Source: Nocardia mexicana NBRC 108244
GTDB taxonomy: Bacteria > Actinomycetota > Actinomycetes > Mycobacteriales > Mycobacteriaceae
Length of the DNA: 44,691 nucleotides
Assembly: GCF_001613165.1 (NCBI RefSeq)
Contig: NZ_BDBV01000025.1
Location: forward strand, 1 to 44,691
Direction: 5' to 3'
Shown here: piece after piece, positions 25,305-33,490 of the stretch
Layout of the letters: each line of letters begins with the position of its first letter
How positions within the stretch are numbered: the first letter of the stretch is position 1
The notes under the pieces: model-generated
The model's input: the letters and a program-made list of their open reading frames with translations, nothing else
The model's database searches: none
What the model was told of the DNA's origin: nothing
Program-made: the position numbers and the translations under genes

Positions 25305-26525
25305 ATGACCACGACCCACGCCCCGGAGTTGCACGACTGGCTGCGCACGCACGCCCGGCCCGTGACCGACACCCGGCAGAACCACCTCGGTGACGACCTC
25401 ACACCGCTGACCGATTCGATCGCGACGGCGAAGGTGGTCGGGCTCGGCGAATCGACACGGTTCTCCGCGCAGACCTACGGCGTCCGGGACCGGATCTTCC
25501 GAAGTCTGGTGCGGGAGTATGGTTTCCGGGCGTTGGCGCTGCAGGACAGTACCCGCGCCGGAGAGCGGCTCGACGACTATGTGAACGGCGGCGCGGGGAC
25601 GGCCGAGGCGGCGGTCGCCGGGATGTGGCGGCCGTGGCGCAGCGCCGAACTGGTCGACACGCTGACGTGGATCCGGGCGTTCAACGCCGACCATCCCGCC
25701 GATCCGGTGCGAATCTTCGGCATCAACCCGACGCGCGCCGAGCCGTCGGACTACGACGCCGTCCTCGATCATGTCCGGCGGGCGGCACCGGAACTGCTGG
25801 ATGCCGTGGCCGCCCACCTCGATCCGATCCGCACCGCCCACCAGATCGACGAACACGTGCAGCGGCACCAGGGCATTCACCCCGGACGGCCGTTCGCCGA
25901 CCATGCGCGCGACGCCGTCGGCCTGCTCGGCGAGCTGCCCGCGACCCCCGAGCGCGAGACCGCGCTGGCGCACGCGCGGCTGATCCTCGAATTTCACGAC
26001 GGCAGTGTCGCCGGGCGCGGCAGCTTCATGACCGACGAACAGCCCGCCGTGACGAGAATCCTCGAGTGGCAGCGGCGCACGGGTGCCCGGATCGCGTACT
26101 GGGACGGCGTCGCGCACACGGCCGCGGCGGCCTTCCGCCTGGGCGACGGCGAGCAGGAGTCGCACGATCTGGGCAGTCTGCTACGCACCGCCCTCGGCAC
26201 CGAGTACCTGTCGGTCGGCATCGGATTCCACCACGGCGACTTCGGCTTCACCGCCGTCCCCGCACCGGCCCCTGACCTCGTCGACGCACTCCTCGGCACC
26301 GTCGACCTGCCCGCGCACTACATCGACTTGCGCACGGCCGCACCGGAACCCGTGCAGTCCTGGCGCCAGGCACCGGCCGCCCTCCGGGTCATCAGCGGCG
26401 TCTACGACCCGTCCAAGGACGACACCGCCCGCGTGACTGTCACCTCCCTCGCCGACGCCTTCGACATCCTCGTCCACATCCACGAGGCCACCTCCGTCCG
26501 GTGGCTCCCGACGGCCGGGTTCTGA
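25305..26525 (+). CDS. erythromycin-esterase-family protein with altered active-site motif
   Basis: 406 residues with the EreA/EreB fold pattern: VVGLGESTRFSAQTYGVRDRIFRSLVREYGFRALALQD early, TWIRAFNADHPADPVRIFGIN in the middle, RIAYWDGVAHTAAA (H271) and YLSVGIGFHHGDFGFTA late. In the family the GExTH motif supplies the general-base histidine; here it is GESTR, with R52 in the histidine position, and the usual ALE after the next strand is ALQ. The retained late histidines suggest a binding pocket remains. It may act on a different substrate or be non-hydrolytic. ATG 25305 is the only plausible start; no strong ribosome site is seen. It follows the ECF sigma factor in the same direction. Confidence 0.8.
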   Translation: MTTTHAPELHDWLRTHARPVTDTRQNHLGDDLTPLTDSIATAKVVGLGESTRFSAQTYGVRDRIFRSLVREYGFRALALQDSTRAGERLDDYVNGGAGTAEAAVAGMWRPWRSAELVDTLTWIRAFNADHPADPVRIFGINPTRAEPSDYDAVLDHVRRAAPELLDAVAAHLDPIRTAHQIDEHVQRHQGIHPGRPFADHARDAVGLLGELPATPERETALAHARLILEFHDGSVAGRGSFMTDEQPAVTRILEWQRRTGARIAYWDGVAHTAAAAFRLGDGEQESHDLGSLLRTALGTEYLSVGIGFHHGDFGFTAVPAPAPDLVDALLGTVDLPAHYIDLRTAAPEPVQSWRQAPAALRVISGVYDPSKDDTARVTVTSLADAFDILVHIHEATSVRWLPTAGF

Positions 26526-26544
26526 CCCCGCCGACGAGCGAAAC

Positions 26545-26559
26545 ACGGTGCGGCACCGT
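26545..26559. terminator. short hairpin between convergent genes
   Basis: ACGGTG-CGG-CACCGT forms a perfect 6-bp stem between the ends of the esterase-family gene (26525) and the GMC oxidoreductase gene (26559). A likely bidirectional terminator, although short and without a T-run. Confidence 0.35.
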
Positions 26560-28175
26560 CACTCCGCATTGTCGGAGGCGCCCGTGATCAGGTCTGCGGC
26601 GCGCCAGGCGAGGGCGGTGACGGGGCCGTTGAGGTTTCCCGACACCATGGTCGGGAGCACCGACACGTCGACGACGCGCAGGGCCGCGACGCCGCGGACC
26701 CGCAGCTGCGGGTCGACCACGTCGTCGGCGTCGGGGCCCATCGCGGCGGTGCCGATGGCGTGGTAGCCGCAGACGCCGCCGTCGAGGCAGGCGTCGATGA
26801 TCTCGGCGTCGGTGTCGACGTGCGGCCCGGGCGTGGTTTCCGGGCCCAGCCGGGAGGCGAGCGGTTCGGTGGCGAACAGCCGGCGCATGGTGCGGAACGT
26901 GTCGACGGCGACGCGGCGATCATGGTCGGTGGCGAAGTAGTTGGCGTCGATGTCCAGCGCCGCATCAGGATCCGGCCCGGTGATCCGGAGACTTCCGGTG
27001 CTGTCGGGCCGCAGCAGGTAGCCGATGCACATGATGCCCGGCTCACGCTCGAGGGTCACCGGCTCGCCGGGGAGCTGCGGGGCGATCGACCACGGGCCGA
27101 TCTGGATCTGCGCATCGGGCCGGTCGAGACCCGGCCTGGACTGGAAGAATCCGACGATATCGTGCCCGGGCCCGGCCAGCGGTCCGCCGCGTGTCGCGAG
27201 ATACCTTATCCCCGAACGTAGCTGACCGGCGGGCGTGCCCAGCAATCGGTTGTACCCGAGGTCGCCGACGAGCCGGTACTGCAGCACGAAGCAGTGGTGC
27301 TCGATGAGCCGGGCGCCCACGTTCGGGCTGTCGGCCAGCACCGCCACTCCGGCCGAGCGCAGCGTCTCGGCGGGACCGATGCCCGACAGCTGCAGGATTT
27401 TCGGAGTGGCGAGAGCGCCGCAGCAGAGCAGCACCTCGCGGCGGGCGCGATAGTCGACACCCCGACCCTTCCGGCGGCAGCGGATCCCGACGGCGGTGCC
27501 GCGCTCGATCAATACCCGATCGGCGACGGTCCGCACCGCGACCGTGAGATTCGCGCGCCGCTCGACCGGATGCAGGAATGCGGTGGCGGCGCTGCACCGG
27601 CGGCCGTTGCGGATGGTCGCCATGGCGTAACCGATGCGTTCGGTGTCCTCCGCGTTAATGTCCCGCACCTGTTTCCAGCCGAGCGCGGCGCCGGTGTCGA
27701 GGATCTCCTCGAGGAACGGGTCGAGCCCGCTGGTGGTCGAGATGCGCAGTGGCCCACCGGATCCGCTGAGATCGGAGGCGCCGGACGGGTTGTCCTCGAT
27801 GGCCCGGAAGATCGGCAGCATGGTGTCCCAGCCCCAGCCGGGATTGCCGCGACGCTCCAGTTCGTCCCAGTCCGCGCGCTGCCCGCGGTTGTAGATCATG
27901 CCGTTGACCGCGCTGGATCCGCCCAGCGTCTTGCCCCGCACCCACGTCTCGGCGCGATCGCCGGGGCCGATCGGCCGGATCGGATACTGCCAAGTGTGCC
28001 GCGGGTCGCCGAGCAGTTTCCCGAACCCCATCGGCATGCCGATCAGCGGGCTGGTGTCGCGGCCACCGGCCTCCACGAGCAGCACCGTGGTTTCCGGGTC
28101 GGCCGAAAGCCGGTGCGCCAGTACGCAACCGGCCGGTCCGGCGCCGACGATCACGTAGTCGAATTCGGTCACCAC
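26559..28175 (-). CDS. GMC-family FAD oxidoreductase (choline dehydrogenase-like)
   Basis: 538-residue flavoprotein oxidising an alcohol. FAD-binding VIVGAGPAGCVLAHRL at the N-terminus, then LLVEAGG, the GMC signature 1 region RGKTLGGSSAVNGMIYNRG, signature 2 GALATPKILQLSGIGP, and the C-terminal catalytic pair as His/Asn: VCGYHAIGTAAMG and SGNLNGPVTALAWR. The first GTG of a GTGGTG pair (28175) has GAGGGGG about six bases ahead. BetA-like enzymes share this layout, but no betaine genes are nearby, so the substrate is unknown. It lies downstream of an ArsR-like regulator read in the same direction. Confidence 0.88.
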   Translation of the reverse strand: MVTEFDYVIVGAGPAGCVLAHRLSADPETTVLLVEAGGRDTSPLIGMPMGFGKLLGDPRHTWQYPIRPIGPGDRAETWVRGKTLGGSSAVNGMIYNRGQRADWDELERRGNPGWGWDTMLPIFRAIEDNPSGASDLSGSGGPLRISTTSGLDPFLEEILDTGAALGWKQVRDINAEDTERIGYAMATIRNGRRCSAATAFLHPVERRANLTVAVRTVADRVLIERGTAVGIRCRRKGRGVDYRARREVLLCCGALATPKILQLSGIGPAETLRSAGVAVLADSPNVGARLIEHHCFVLQYRLVGDLGYNRLLGTPAGQLRSGIRYLATRGGPLAGPGHDIVGFFQSRPGLDRPDAQIQIGPWSIAPQLPGEPVTLEREPGIMCIGYLLRPDSTGSLRITGPDPDAALDIDANYFATDHDRRVAVDTFRTMRRLFATEPLASRLGPETTPGPHVDTDAEIIDACLDGGVCGYHAIGTAAMGPDADDVVDPQLRVRGVAALRVVDVSVLPTMVSGNLNGPVTALAWRAADLITGASDNAE

Positions 28176-28319
28176 TGTTCGAACCCCCTCTGCCGTGGCT
28201 CGCGGGGCCACGCCGTTACGCGCCGGACGTCGGGCGCAGGCGCGCCACGTCCGCCGCTTCCACTGTGCGTGCCCGCCGGAATCACCGCAATGGTTTCGGT
28301 TCCTGCCGAATCGTCCGGT

Positions 28320-29273
28320 TCACCGTGTGTTGGCGCCGATCAGGTGCAGTCCCAGCGCGGTGGCCCGATGGACGACGGCCTTGCCGTCGCGGCGGCAGGT
28401 GACCAGCCGCGCCGCCCGCAGCGCCGCGGCGTGCTCGGACGCCGACGCGGCGCTGATGCCGAGCTGTCGCGCGATATCGCCCGTGGTGTGGTCGTCGGTG
28501 AGCAGGCGCAGCACGGCCGATCTGGTGGCGCCGAGAACTCCCGCCAGCGGATCGGACTCGTCGCCGACCCGGATACCGGCCATCGCAGGTGGCGAATACA
28601 CCAGCAGCACCGGGTGTCCGGGCAGGTCGCCGACCAGCGGCGGCCCGGTCCGGAATGCGGTCGGCGCCAGCACGAGCCCCCGGCCACCCAGCCGCACCGT
28701 GCGCCGCTGCGGGCCGGGGATCTCGAGGCAGTTGCGACGCCAGCGCGCGCCGGGGACCGCCGAGGACAGCGCGGCGGCCAGTCCGTGGCAGGCCAGCAGC
28801 CGCCCGTGCCGGACCAGTTCGGCGTGATGCCGGGCCCGGATATCGGCCCAGTAGGGCGCGACCGCGGCGGTGAAGGCGCCGGTGAAGGCATGTTGCAGGA
28901 TGAGGCACGACTCGCGGTCGCCCTCGGCGACGTGCTGCAACCATCGAGGGGCGCGATCGGTGCCGTACCAGAGCATCATCTCCGTCCGCGCCCGCTCGGC
29001 CGGGAGCCCGCCCATCGTGTCGAGCGCCTCGTCGACGGTCGGGTCGAGGGCCGTGGGGGACAGCGCTCCGGAGAAACCCGCGACGAGTTCGCACAGCGGC
29101 CGGGCCTTCGCCGGGAGCGCGGCCGAAGCCGTGTGTCGCCATCGCTCGTGCCAAGGCGCGCGGTCCCCGTGCCGGAGCGCCAGCAGCGCCAGTTTCGTCT
29201 CCAGCAGCGGCGCCGGTTCCGGGAGGAACCGGGTCACCGCGAGATCCTCCGAGGTGAACAGGATCCGCAGCAT
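28320..29273 (-). CDS. DUF5937-like regulator with C-terminal ArsR-type winged helix
   Basis: 317 residues. The N-terminal ~230 residues form a conserved actinobacterial sensor-like domain (MLRILFTSEDLAVTRFLPEPAPLLETKLALLALRH in pieces, RRTVRLGGRGLVLAPTAF, VLLVYSPPA). The C-terminal 75 residues are a winged helix: LGATRSAVLRLLTDDHTTGDIARQLGIS, ASASEHAAALRAARLV, GKAVVHRATALG. This N-sensor, C-HTH layout is that of proteins labelled DUF5937/ArsR-family in Nocardia and Streptomyces; the signal is unknown. ATG 29273 is preceded by CAGGGG. Divergent from the SGNH lipase gene and upstream of the GMC oxidase, either of which could be a target. Confidence 0.72.
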   Translation of the reverse strand: MLRILFTSEDLAVTRFLPEPAPLLETKLALLALRHGDRAPWHERWRHTASAALPAKARPLCELVAGFSGALSPTALDPTVDEALDTMGGLPAERARTEMMLWYGTDRAPRWLQHVAEGDRESCLILQHAFTGAFTAAVAPYWADIRARHHAELVRHGRLLACHGLAAALSSAVPGARWRRNCLEIPGPQRRTVRLGGRGLVLAPTAFRTGPPLVGDLPGHPVLLVYSPPAMAGIRVGDESDPLAGVLGATRSAVLRLLTDDHTTGDIARQLGISAASASEHAAALRAARLVTCRRDGKAVVHRATALGLHLIGANTR

Positions 29274-29529
29274 CGTCACCCCTGACCGTGAACTGTCGAC
29301 AGCTCGATTCTTGCGGCCGACGCTCTTCCTGTCACCTACCGACAGCGACCTCGCATCGGCCACCTGCCGGTATCGGTCCGACCACTCGCCGGAGCGGGTC
29401 CGCCGAGTTGCCGAAAGCTCGCAAATCACAGGACATCTCGTCGATCGACGACGGTCCCACGCCGTGCCGCCGAGGATCGCAGCTGTGTCGCAACCACACT
29501 GCGGCAACTATGAGGCTGATAATGACGGT

Positions 29530-30423
29530 ATGGCGCCCCGACGGAGGTCCCTCGTCCGGCTGGTTCTCAGTGCGTCGCTGGTGGCTGTCGGTGCCGCCGG
29601 ACTGCCGGGGGAGGCGGCGGCCGGACCCGTGCATCGCTATGTGGCGCTGGGGGATTCGTACGCGGCCGTCGGGTCCTGGACCCGGATGAACGGAAATCCC
29701 GTCGGATGTCTGCGGGCCGGGGACAACTATCCGGCCGATGTGGCGCGGCGGGTCGGGGCGGCGCAGTTCGTGGATGTCACCTGCAGCGCCGCCACCACCG
29801 AACACATGACGCGGCCGCAGGTGCCCAATCTCTACGGTGTCCCCGTCGGCGGTCTGAACGCTCCCCAGTTCGACGCTCTCACCCCCGATACCGATCTCGT
29901 GAGCGCGACGCTCGGCGGCGACGATATCGATTTCAGCGATATCCTGCAGGCCTGCGCCCGGTTCGCGTTCGCCGATCCGCGCGGGCACCGGTGCACCGAT
30001 CACTTCACCGCCGGGGGAGTGGACCGGATTGCCGCCGATATCGACGCCGTGGCACCGAAGATCGGCGCGGTCCTCGACGATATCCACGCCCGGTCGCCGC
30101 GAGCGACGGTGGTGCTGGCCGGATATCTGCCGATCCTGCCCTCCGACGGCGGCAGCTGCTTCCCGCAGATCCCCGTTGCCGCGGGCGACGCCCCGTATCT
30201 GCGCGACGTCCAGCGCCGCCTGAACGATATGCTCGCCGCGACCGCCGCACAGCACGGCAGTCACTTCGCCGACCCCGACGTGCCGGGGCGCGACGCCTGC
30301 CAACCGGCGGGCGCGAACTGGCTCAATCCCGTCGACCCGCATCCGCTCAGCACCTGGCCGTTCCACCCCAACGCGACCGGTCAGGCATTCATCGCCGACC
30401 GCATAGTCGAGGCGGTGCGGTAG
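29530..30423 (+). CDS. secreted SGNH/GDSL-type lipase or esterase
   Basis: 297 residues. Signal peptide MAPRRRSLVR plus hydrophobic LVLSASLVAVGAAG, cleavage near EAAA. Catalytic motifs: block I VALGDSYAAVG with Ser43, block III TLGGDDIDF (residues 129-132; the family norm is GGND), and block V TWPFHPNATGQ with His279 and an acidic residue just before it in DPHP. Several cysteines (GC, TC, AC, RC, SC, AC) suggest disulfides as in Streptomyces SGNH lipases. ATG 29530 follows GATAAT (29518-29523) by 6 bases, so it is probably leaderless. It probably acts outside the cell on lipid esters. Convergent with the downstream glucosidase gene, 4 bases away. Confidence 0.83.
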   Translation: MAPRRRSLVRLVLSASLVAVGAAGLPGEAAAGPVHRYVALGDSYAAVGSWTRMNGNPVGCLRAGDNYPADVARRVGAAQFVDVTCSAATTEHMTRPQVPNLYGVPVGGLNAPQFDALTPDTDLVSATLGGDDIDFSDILQACARFAFADPRGHRCTDHFTAGGVDRIAADIDAVAPKIGAVLDDIHARSPRATVVLAGYLPILPSDGGSCFPQIPVAAGDAPYLRDVQRRLNDMLAATAAQHGSHFADPDVPGRDACQPAGANWLNPVDPHPLSTWPFHPNATGQAFIADRIVEAVR

Positions 30424-30427
30424 CACC

Positions 30428-32536
30428 TCAGGGCTGGATCAGCTGCCAGTCGGTGGGCAGCCCGTCCACCTTGACGGTGGTGCCCTTGGCCTGAATGTTC
30501 ACCGTGGCCGGGCCGAGCCGCAGATCCGACAGCCTTACCCGGCCCGCGCGGTCGGGCAGCCGCGGCGCGAGGGTCAGGGTGCGCTTGGGGACATCCGGTT
30601 GCAGCCCGAGGAACGAGCGCATGAGCAGCAGGGTCGAGGCGCTCGCCCAGGCTTGCGGCGAGCACGACGTCGGATACGGCACCGGCGACGGGAAGCCGGA
30701 ACGTTCGAAGCCGCAGAACAATTCGGGCGGTCGGGCCCCGAACGCCAGGATCGACTCCAGCAGGCCGCCCGCGAGCCGTTCGGCCAGTTCGGCCGCCCCC
30801 GGGATGTGCTGGTAGCGCAGCAGACCGGCCACGGCGATCGCGGTGTCGTGCGGCCACACCGAGCCGTTGTGATAGCTCATCGGGTTGTAGCGGCCCATGC
30901 GCGACGACAGTGTGCGCAGGCCGAAGCCGCAGTCCATGCCGCCGTTGGCCAGCCGGTCGACCAGGATCGCGGCGCGCTCGTCGTCGACGATTCCGGTCCA
31001 CAGGCATTGCGCGACATTGCTCGACAGCGAGTCCACCTGATTCTTCTTGCCGTCCAGCGCGAGCGCGTACCACCCCGACTGCGGCAGCCAGAACGCCTCG
31101 TCGAAGCGCTGTTTCAGCTCCTCGGCCTGGCCACGCAGGCGGTTGGCGGTGGCGGTGTCGCCGAAGGCCTCGGCCATATCGGCGCGGCCCTGCCGGGCGG
31201 CATACACGTAACCCTGCACCTCGCACAGTGCGATGGGCGGGTCGGCGAGGTGGCCGTCCGCGAAATTGATGGAATCCCAGCTGTCCTTCCAGCCCTGATT
31301 GGCCAGGCCCTGTTCGGTTTTGCGCCGGTACTCCACGAAGCCGTCGCTGTCGCCGTCGCCGTAGTGGTCGATCCAGGACAGGGCGGCATCGGCGGCCGGG
31401 AGCAGGGCCTTGATGGCGGTCTCGTCCGCGCCCCAGCGCCAGCACTCGGCCAGCAGCATCACGAAAAGCGGTGTGGCGTCGACGGTTCCGTAGTAGACGG
31501 TGCCGCCGAGCACCTCGTCTCCGGCCGGGCCGTGCCGCATCTCGTGCATGATGCGGCCGGGCTCCTCCTCGGTGATCGGATTCACCTGCGTGCCTTGCAG
31601 ATTCGCCAGCTGCTGCAGCGTCCCCATGGCCAGGTCCGAGTCCAGCGGCAGCGCCATCCAGGAGGTGAGCAGGCTGTCGCGCCCGAACAGGGTCATGAAC
31701 CACGGCGCCCCCGCGGCCACGTACGTCGGCGAACCCGGCCCCTGGTCGTCGATGCGCAGCGCGCCCAGATCGCTCTCGGTGCGCTGCAGGATCGACGTGA
31801 TGCCCGGATCGCTGGCGGTGAGGGTGGTGGCGGTGGCCCGCCACTGTTTGATCTTGAAGGTGGGGCTGTCCTGGTCGTCGTCGCCGAAGTTCGTCTCGAC
31901 CGCGCGATGCCCGACGATCGGCTGGCAGCACACCGTGGACTGCCAGCGTCCGCGCGGCGGCACCACGATCTGCCAGCTCAGCGTGCCCGCGTGCGTGGTG
32001 GGGTTGCCGTCGGCGCGAATGGTCAGGCCGCGGCCCGGATCCTGGCGGTCGCTCAGGTGTAGCTCGTGGTCGCCCGCGGCGAGTTCACACCCGCTGTTCT
32101 GGACCTGCCCGGCCTTGACCGCGAACAGGTCGGCGAAGTCGGAGTCGGCGGTGAGCGTCACCGTCATCGCGGTGGCCTCCTCGCCGAGGTTGTGCACCAC
32201 GATGATCTCCCGCATGCCGTCGCCGATCATGCGGCGGCGCAACACCAGCACGGTGCTGTCGGCGACGCCCTGGCGGGGCAGCTTGCGCAGGACGAACCGC
32301 GCGCGGAACGCCTCGGGCGTGAGCACCGAGAGCTGTTCGGGCAGATGACCGTCCAGCCGCAGCTCCCAGCGGGAGATCACCCGGGCGTCGCGATAGAACA
32401 GCCCCTGCGAGGTGCCGGCGTGGATATCGCCGAGGTGGTCGGACAGGCAGAAGGTGCTGGCCTCGACGAGTGTCACGGTGCCGCCACCCCCGCCGTTCAC
32501 GGGCACCGGGGGGCCGGCGTTGAAGATCTCGTTCAC
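30428..32536 (-). CDS. amylo-alpha-1,6-glucosidase / glycogen-debranching-type protein
   Basis: 702 residues. The N-terminal ~230 residues are the beta-sandwich domain found in bacterial debranching-type enzymes (VTLVEASTFCLSDHLGDI, GLFYRDARVISRWELRLDG). The C-terminal (alpha/alpha)6 barrel begins at PWFMTLFGRDSLLTSW and includes EEEPGRIMHEMRHG, YYGTVDATPLFVML, EVQGYVYAARQG, SSRMGRYNPMSYHNGSVWPHDTAIA and CSPQAWASAS. GTG 32536 has GGGAGGT six bases ahead, the best ribosome site locally. It should hydrolyse alpha-1,6 branch glucose or a related alpha-glucan; cytoplasmic (no signal peptide). No glycogen genes are adjacent. Confidence 0.85.
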   Translation of the reverse strand: MNEIFNAGPPVPVNGGGGGTVTLVEASTFCLSDHLGDIHAGTSQGLFYRDARVISRWELRLDGHLPEQLSVLTPEAFRARFVLRKLPRQGVADSTVLVLRRRMIGDGMREIIVVHNLGEEATAMTVTLTADSDFADLFAVKAGQVQNSGCELAAGDHELHLSDRQDPGRGLTIRADGNPTTHAGTLSWQIVVPPRGRWQSTVCCQPIVGHRAVETNFGDDDQDSPTFKIKQWRATATTLTASDPGITSILQRTESDLGALRIDDQGPGSPTYVAAGAPWFMTLFGRDSLLTSWMALPLDSDLAMGTLQQLANLQGTQVNPITEEEPGRIMHEMRHGPAGDEVLGGTVYYGTVDATPLFVMLLAECWRWGADETAIKALLPAADAALSWIDHYGDGDSDGFVEYRRKTEQGLANQGWKDSWDSINFADGHLADPPIALCEVQGYVYAARQGRADMAEAFGDTATANRLRGQAEELKQRFDEAFWLPQSGWYALALDGKKNQVDSLSSNVAQCLWTGIVDDERAAILVDRLANGGMDCGFGLRTLSSRMGRYNPMSYHNGSVWPHDTAIAVAGLLRYQHIPGAAELAERLAGGLLESILAFGARPPELFCGFERSGFPSPVPYPTSCSPQAWASASTLLLMRSFLGLQPDVPKRTLTLAPRLPDRAGRVRLSDLRLGPATVNIQAKGTTVKVDGLPTDWQLIQP

Positions 32537-33042
32537 GAGTGACCTCCCGAGAGCCTGGGGGTCACCTGTTCGATCACGTGTTCCGGGCGCATGCTCGCTC
32601 CTGCGGGTACTGGTGGACCTGCCGTGGGTCGAACTCCACTCAGGGTAGCCGAACGATAACCGCACGGTACGGCGGTCGCTCCCGTGTTGCCCGAAGGTGG
32701 GGGAGTGCAGGCGGCAGCGAACGCGAGCATGCGGCGAAAGAGGGGAGTGCCGTTCCTCGACCGCGTCGGCGTTCAGGTCGATCGGACGCGAATTGCCCGC
32801 AGCCGCACGAGAGGGGAATGCCGATCGAGCCATTTTCAATACCTATACGTCAATATGCGCATCTATGCATGTATTCTCCGATAGTCCACCCGGCCAACCA
32901 CAACACTCACCATTTACCGAAATGCCCAGAGGAGGGGAGAGGAGCGCCGCGTTGTCAGGCCACGTCGCGCTTCGATTCGATCATCTCTCGGCCGGTGTGC
33001 AACGGGCGGTGGTGTTCCCATGGCTCCGACTACCATCGGGTG
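32537..33042. other. 506-bp intergenic region with an AT-rich patch
   Basis: No convincing gene on either strand. It contains the glucosidase promoter (minus) and that of the SnoaL-like gene (plus). Bases 32831-32876 are strikingly AT-rich against the ~70% GC background and carry an imperfect dyad. A GGGGA(G/A)TGC motif recurs three times, near 32702, 32742 and 32813. Confidence 0.5.
32852..32875. promoter_or_regulatory. AT-rich dyad, candidate operator
   Basis: 24-base inverted repeat of form AATA-N3-GCAT-N2-ATGC-N3-TATT in the AT-rich patch, about 165 bases upstream of the SnoaL-like gene and 315 upstream of the glucosidase. Symmetry is exact at all specified positions. Function and target gene are not known. 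Confidence 0.35.
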
Positions 33043-33426
33043 ATGGGCGACGATGTATCGACGGCCGAAGTTCGCAAGGTCGCGCTCGACTGGGCGGCGG
33101 CCATGATCGCCAACGATGCCGGACGGATCGGGGCGTTCATGGCCGAGGACTGGGTGATGGTGTCGGCCACGGGAATTGCCACCAGGGAGCAGTTCCTGGC
33201 ACTGGTGGAGTCCGGCGCCCTGACCCATTCGGCGATGGCGGAAGCGACCGAACCCCGGATCCGGATCTACGGCGATTTCGCCGTCTACACCGCGCGTGTC
33301 ACCAATACCGCGCATTACCGCGGCGACCGATTCGACGCCGACGAGTGGACCACCGACGTCTTCGCGCATCGTGACGGCCGGTGGCGGTGCGTGACATCCC
33401 ACATCACCGCCGCCGCACCCGGCTGA
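33043..33426 (+). CDS. SnoaL-like / DUF4440 (NTF2-fold) protein
   Basis: 127-residue cytoplasmic protein with the NTF2-like cone fold pattern: helix VALDWAAAMIANDAGRIGAFMAEDWVMVSATG, then TREQFLALVESGALTHSAM, and strands RIRIYGDFAVYTARVTNTAHYRG and WTTDVFAHRDGRWRCVTSHITA. Proteins of this type bind small ligands or catalyse simple isomerisations or hydrolyses; no catalytic residues can be assigned. ATG 33043 (or GTG 33040) has no clear ribosome site. Same direction as the AAA regulator 64 bases downstream. Confidence 0.72.
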   Translation: MGDDVSTAEVRKVALDWAAAMIANDAGRIGAFMAEDWVMVSATGIATREQFLALVESGALTHSAMAEATEPRIRIYGDFAVYTARVTNTAHYRGDRFDADEWTTDVFAHRDGRWRCVTSHITAAAPG

Positions 33427-33490
33427 CCGGCCCGGGTACGGTGGATTCCGATATGTCCACTTGTCACTCTGTACTTCCGGTCGGGCGGCC

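Noticed and set aside
25305..26525. Macrolide resistance gene
   Set aside because: The family's catalytic histidine motif is changed to GESTR, so resistance cannot be inferred from the fold alone.
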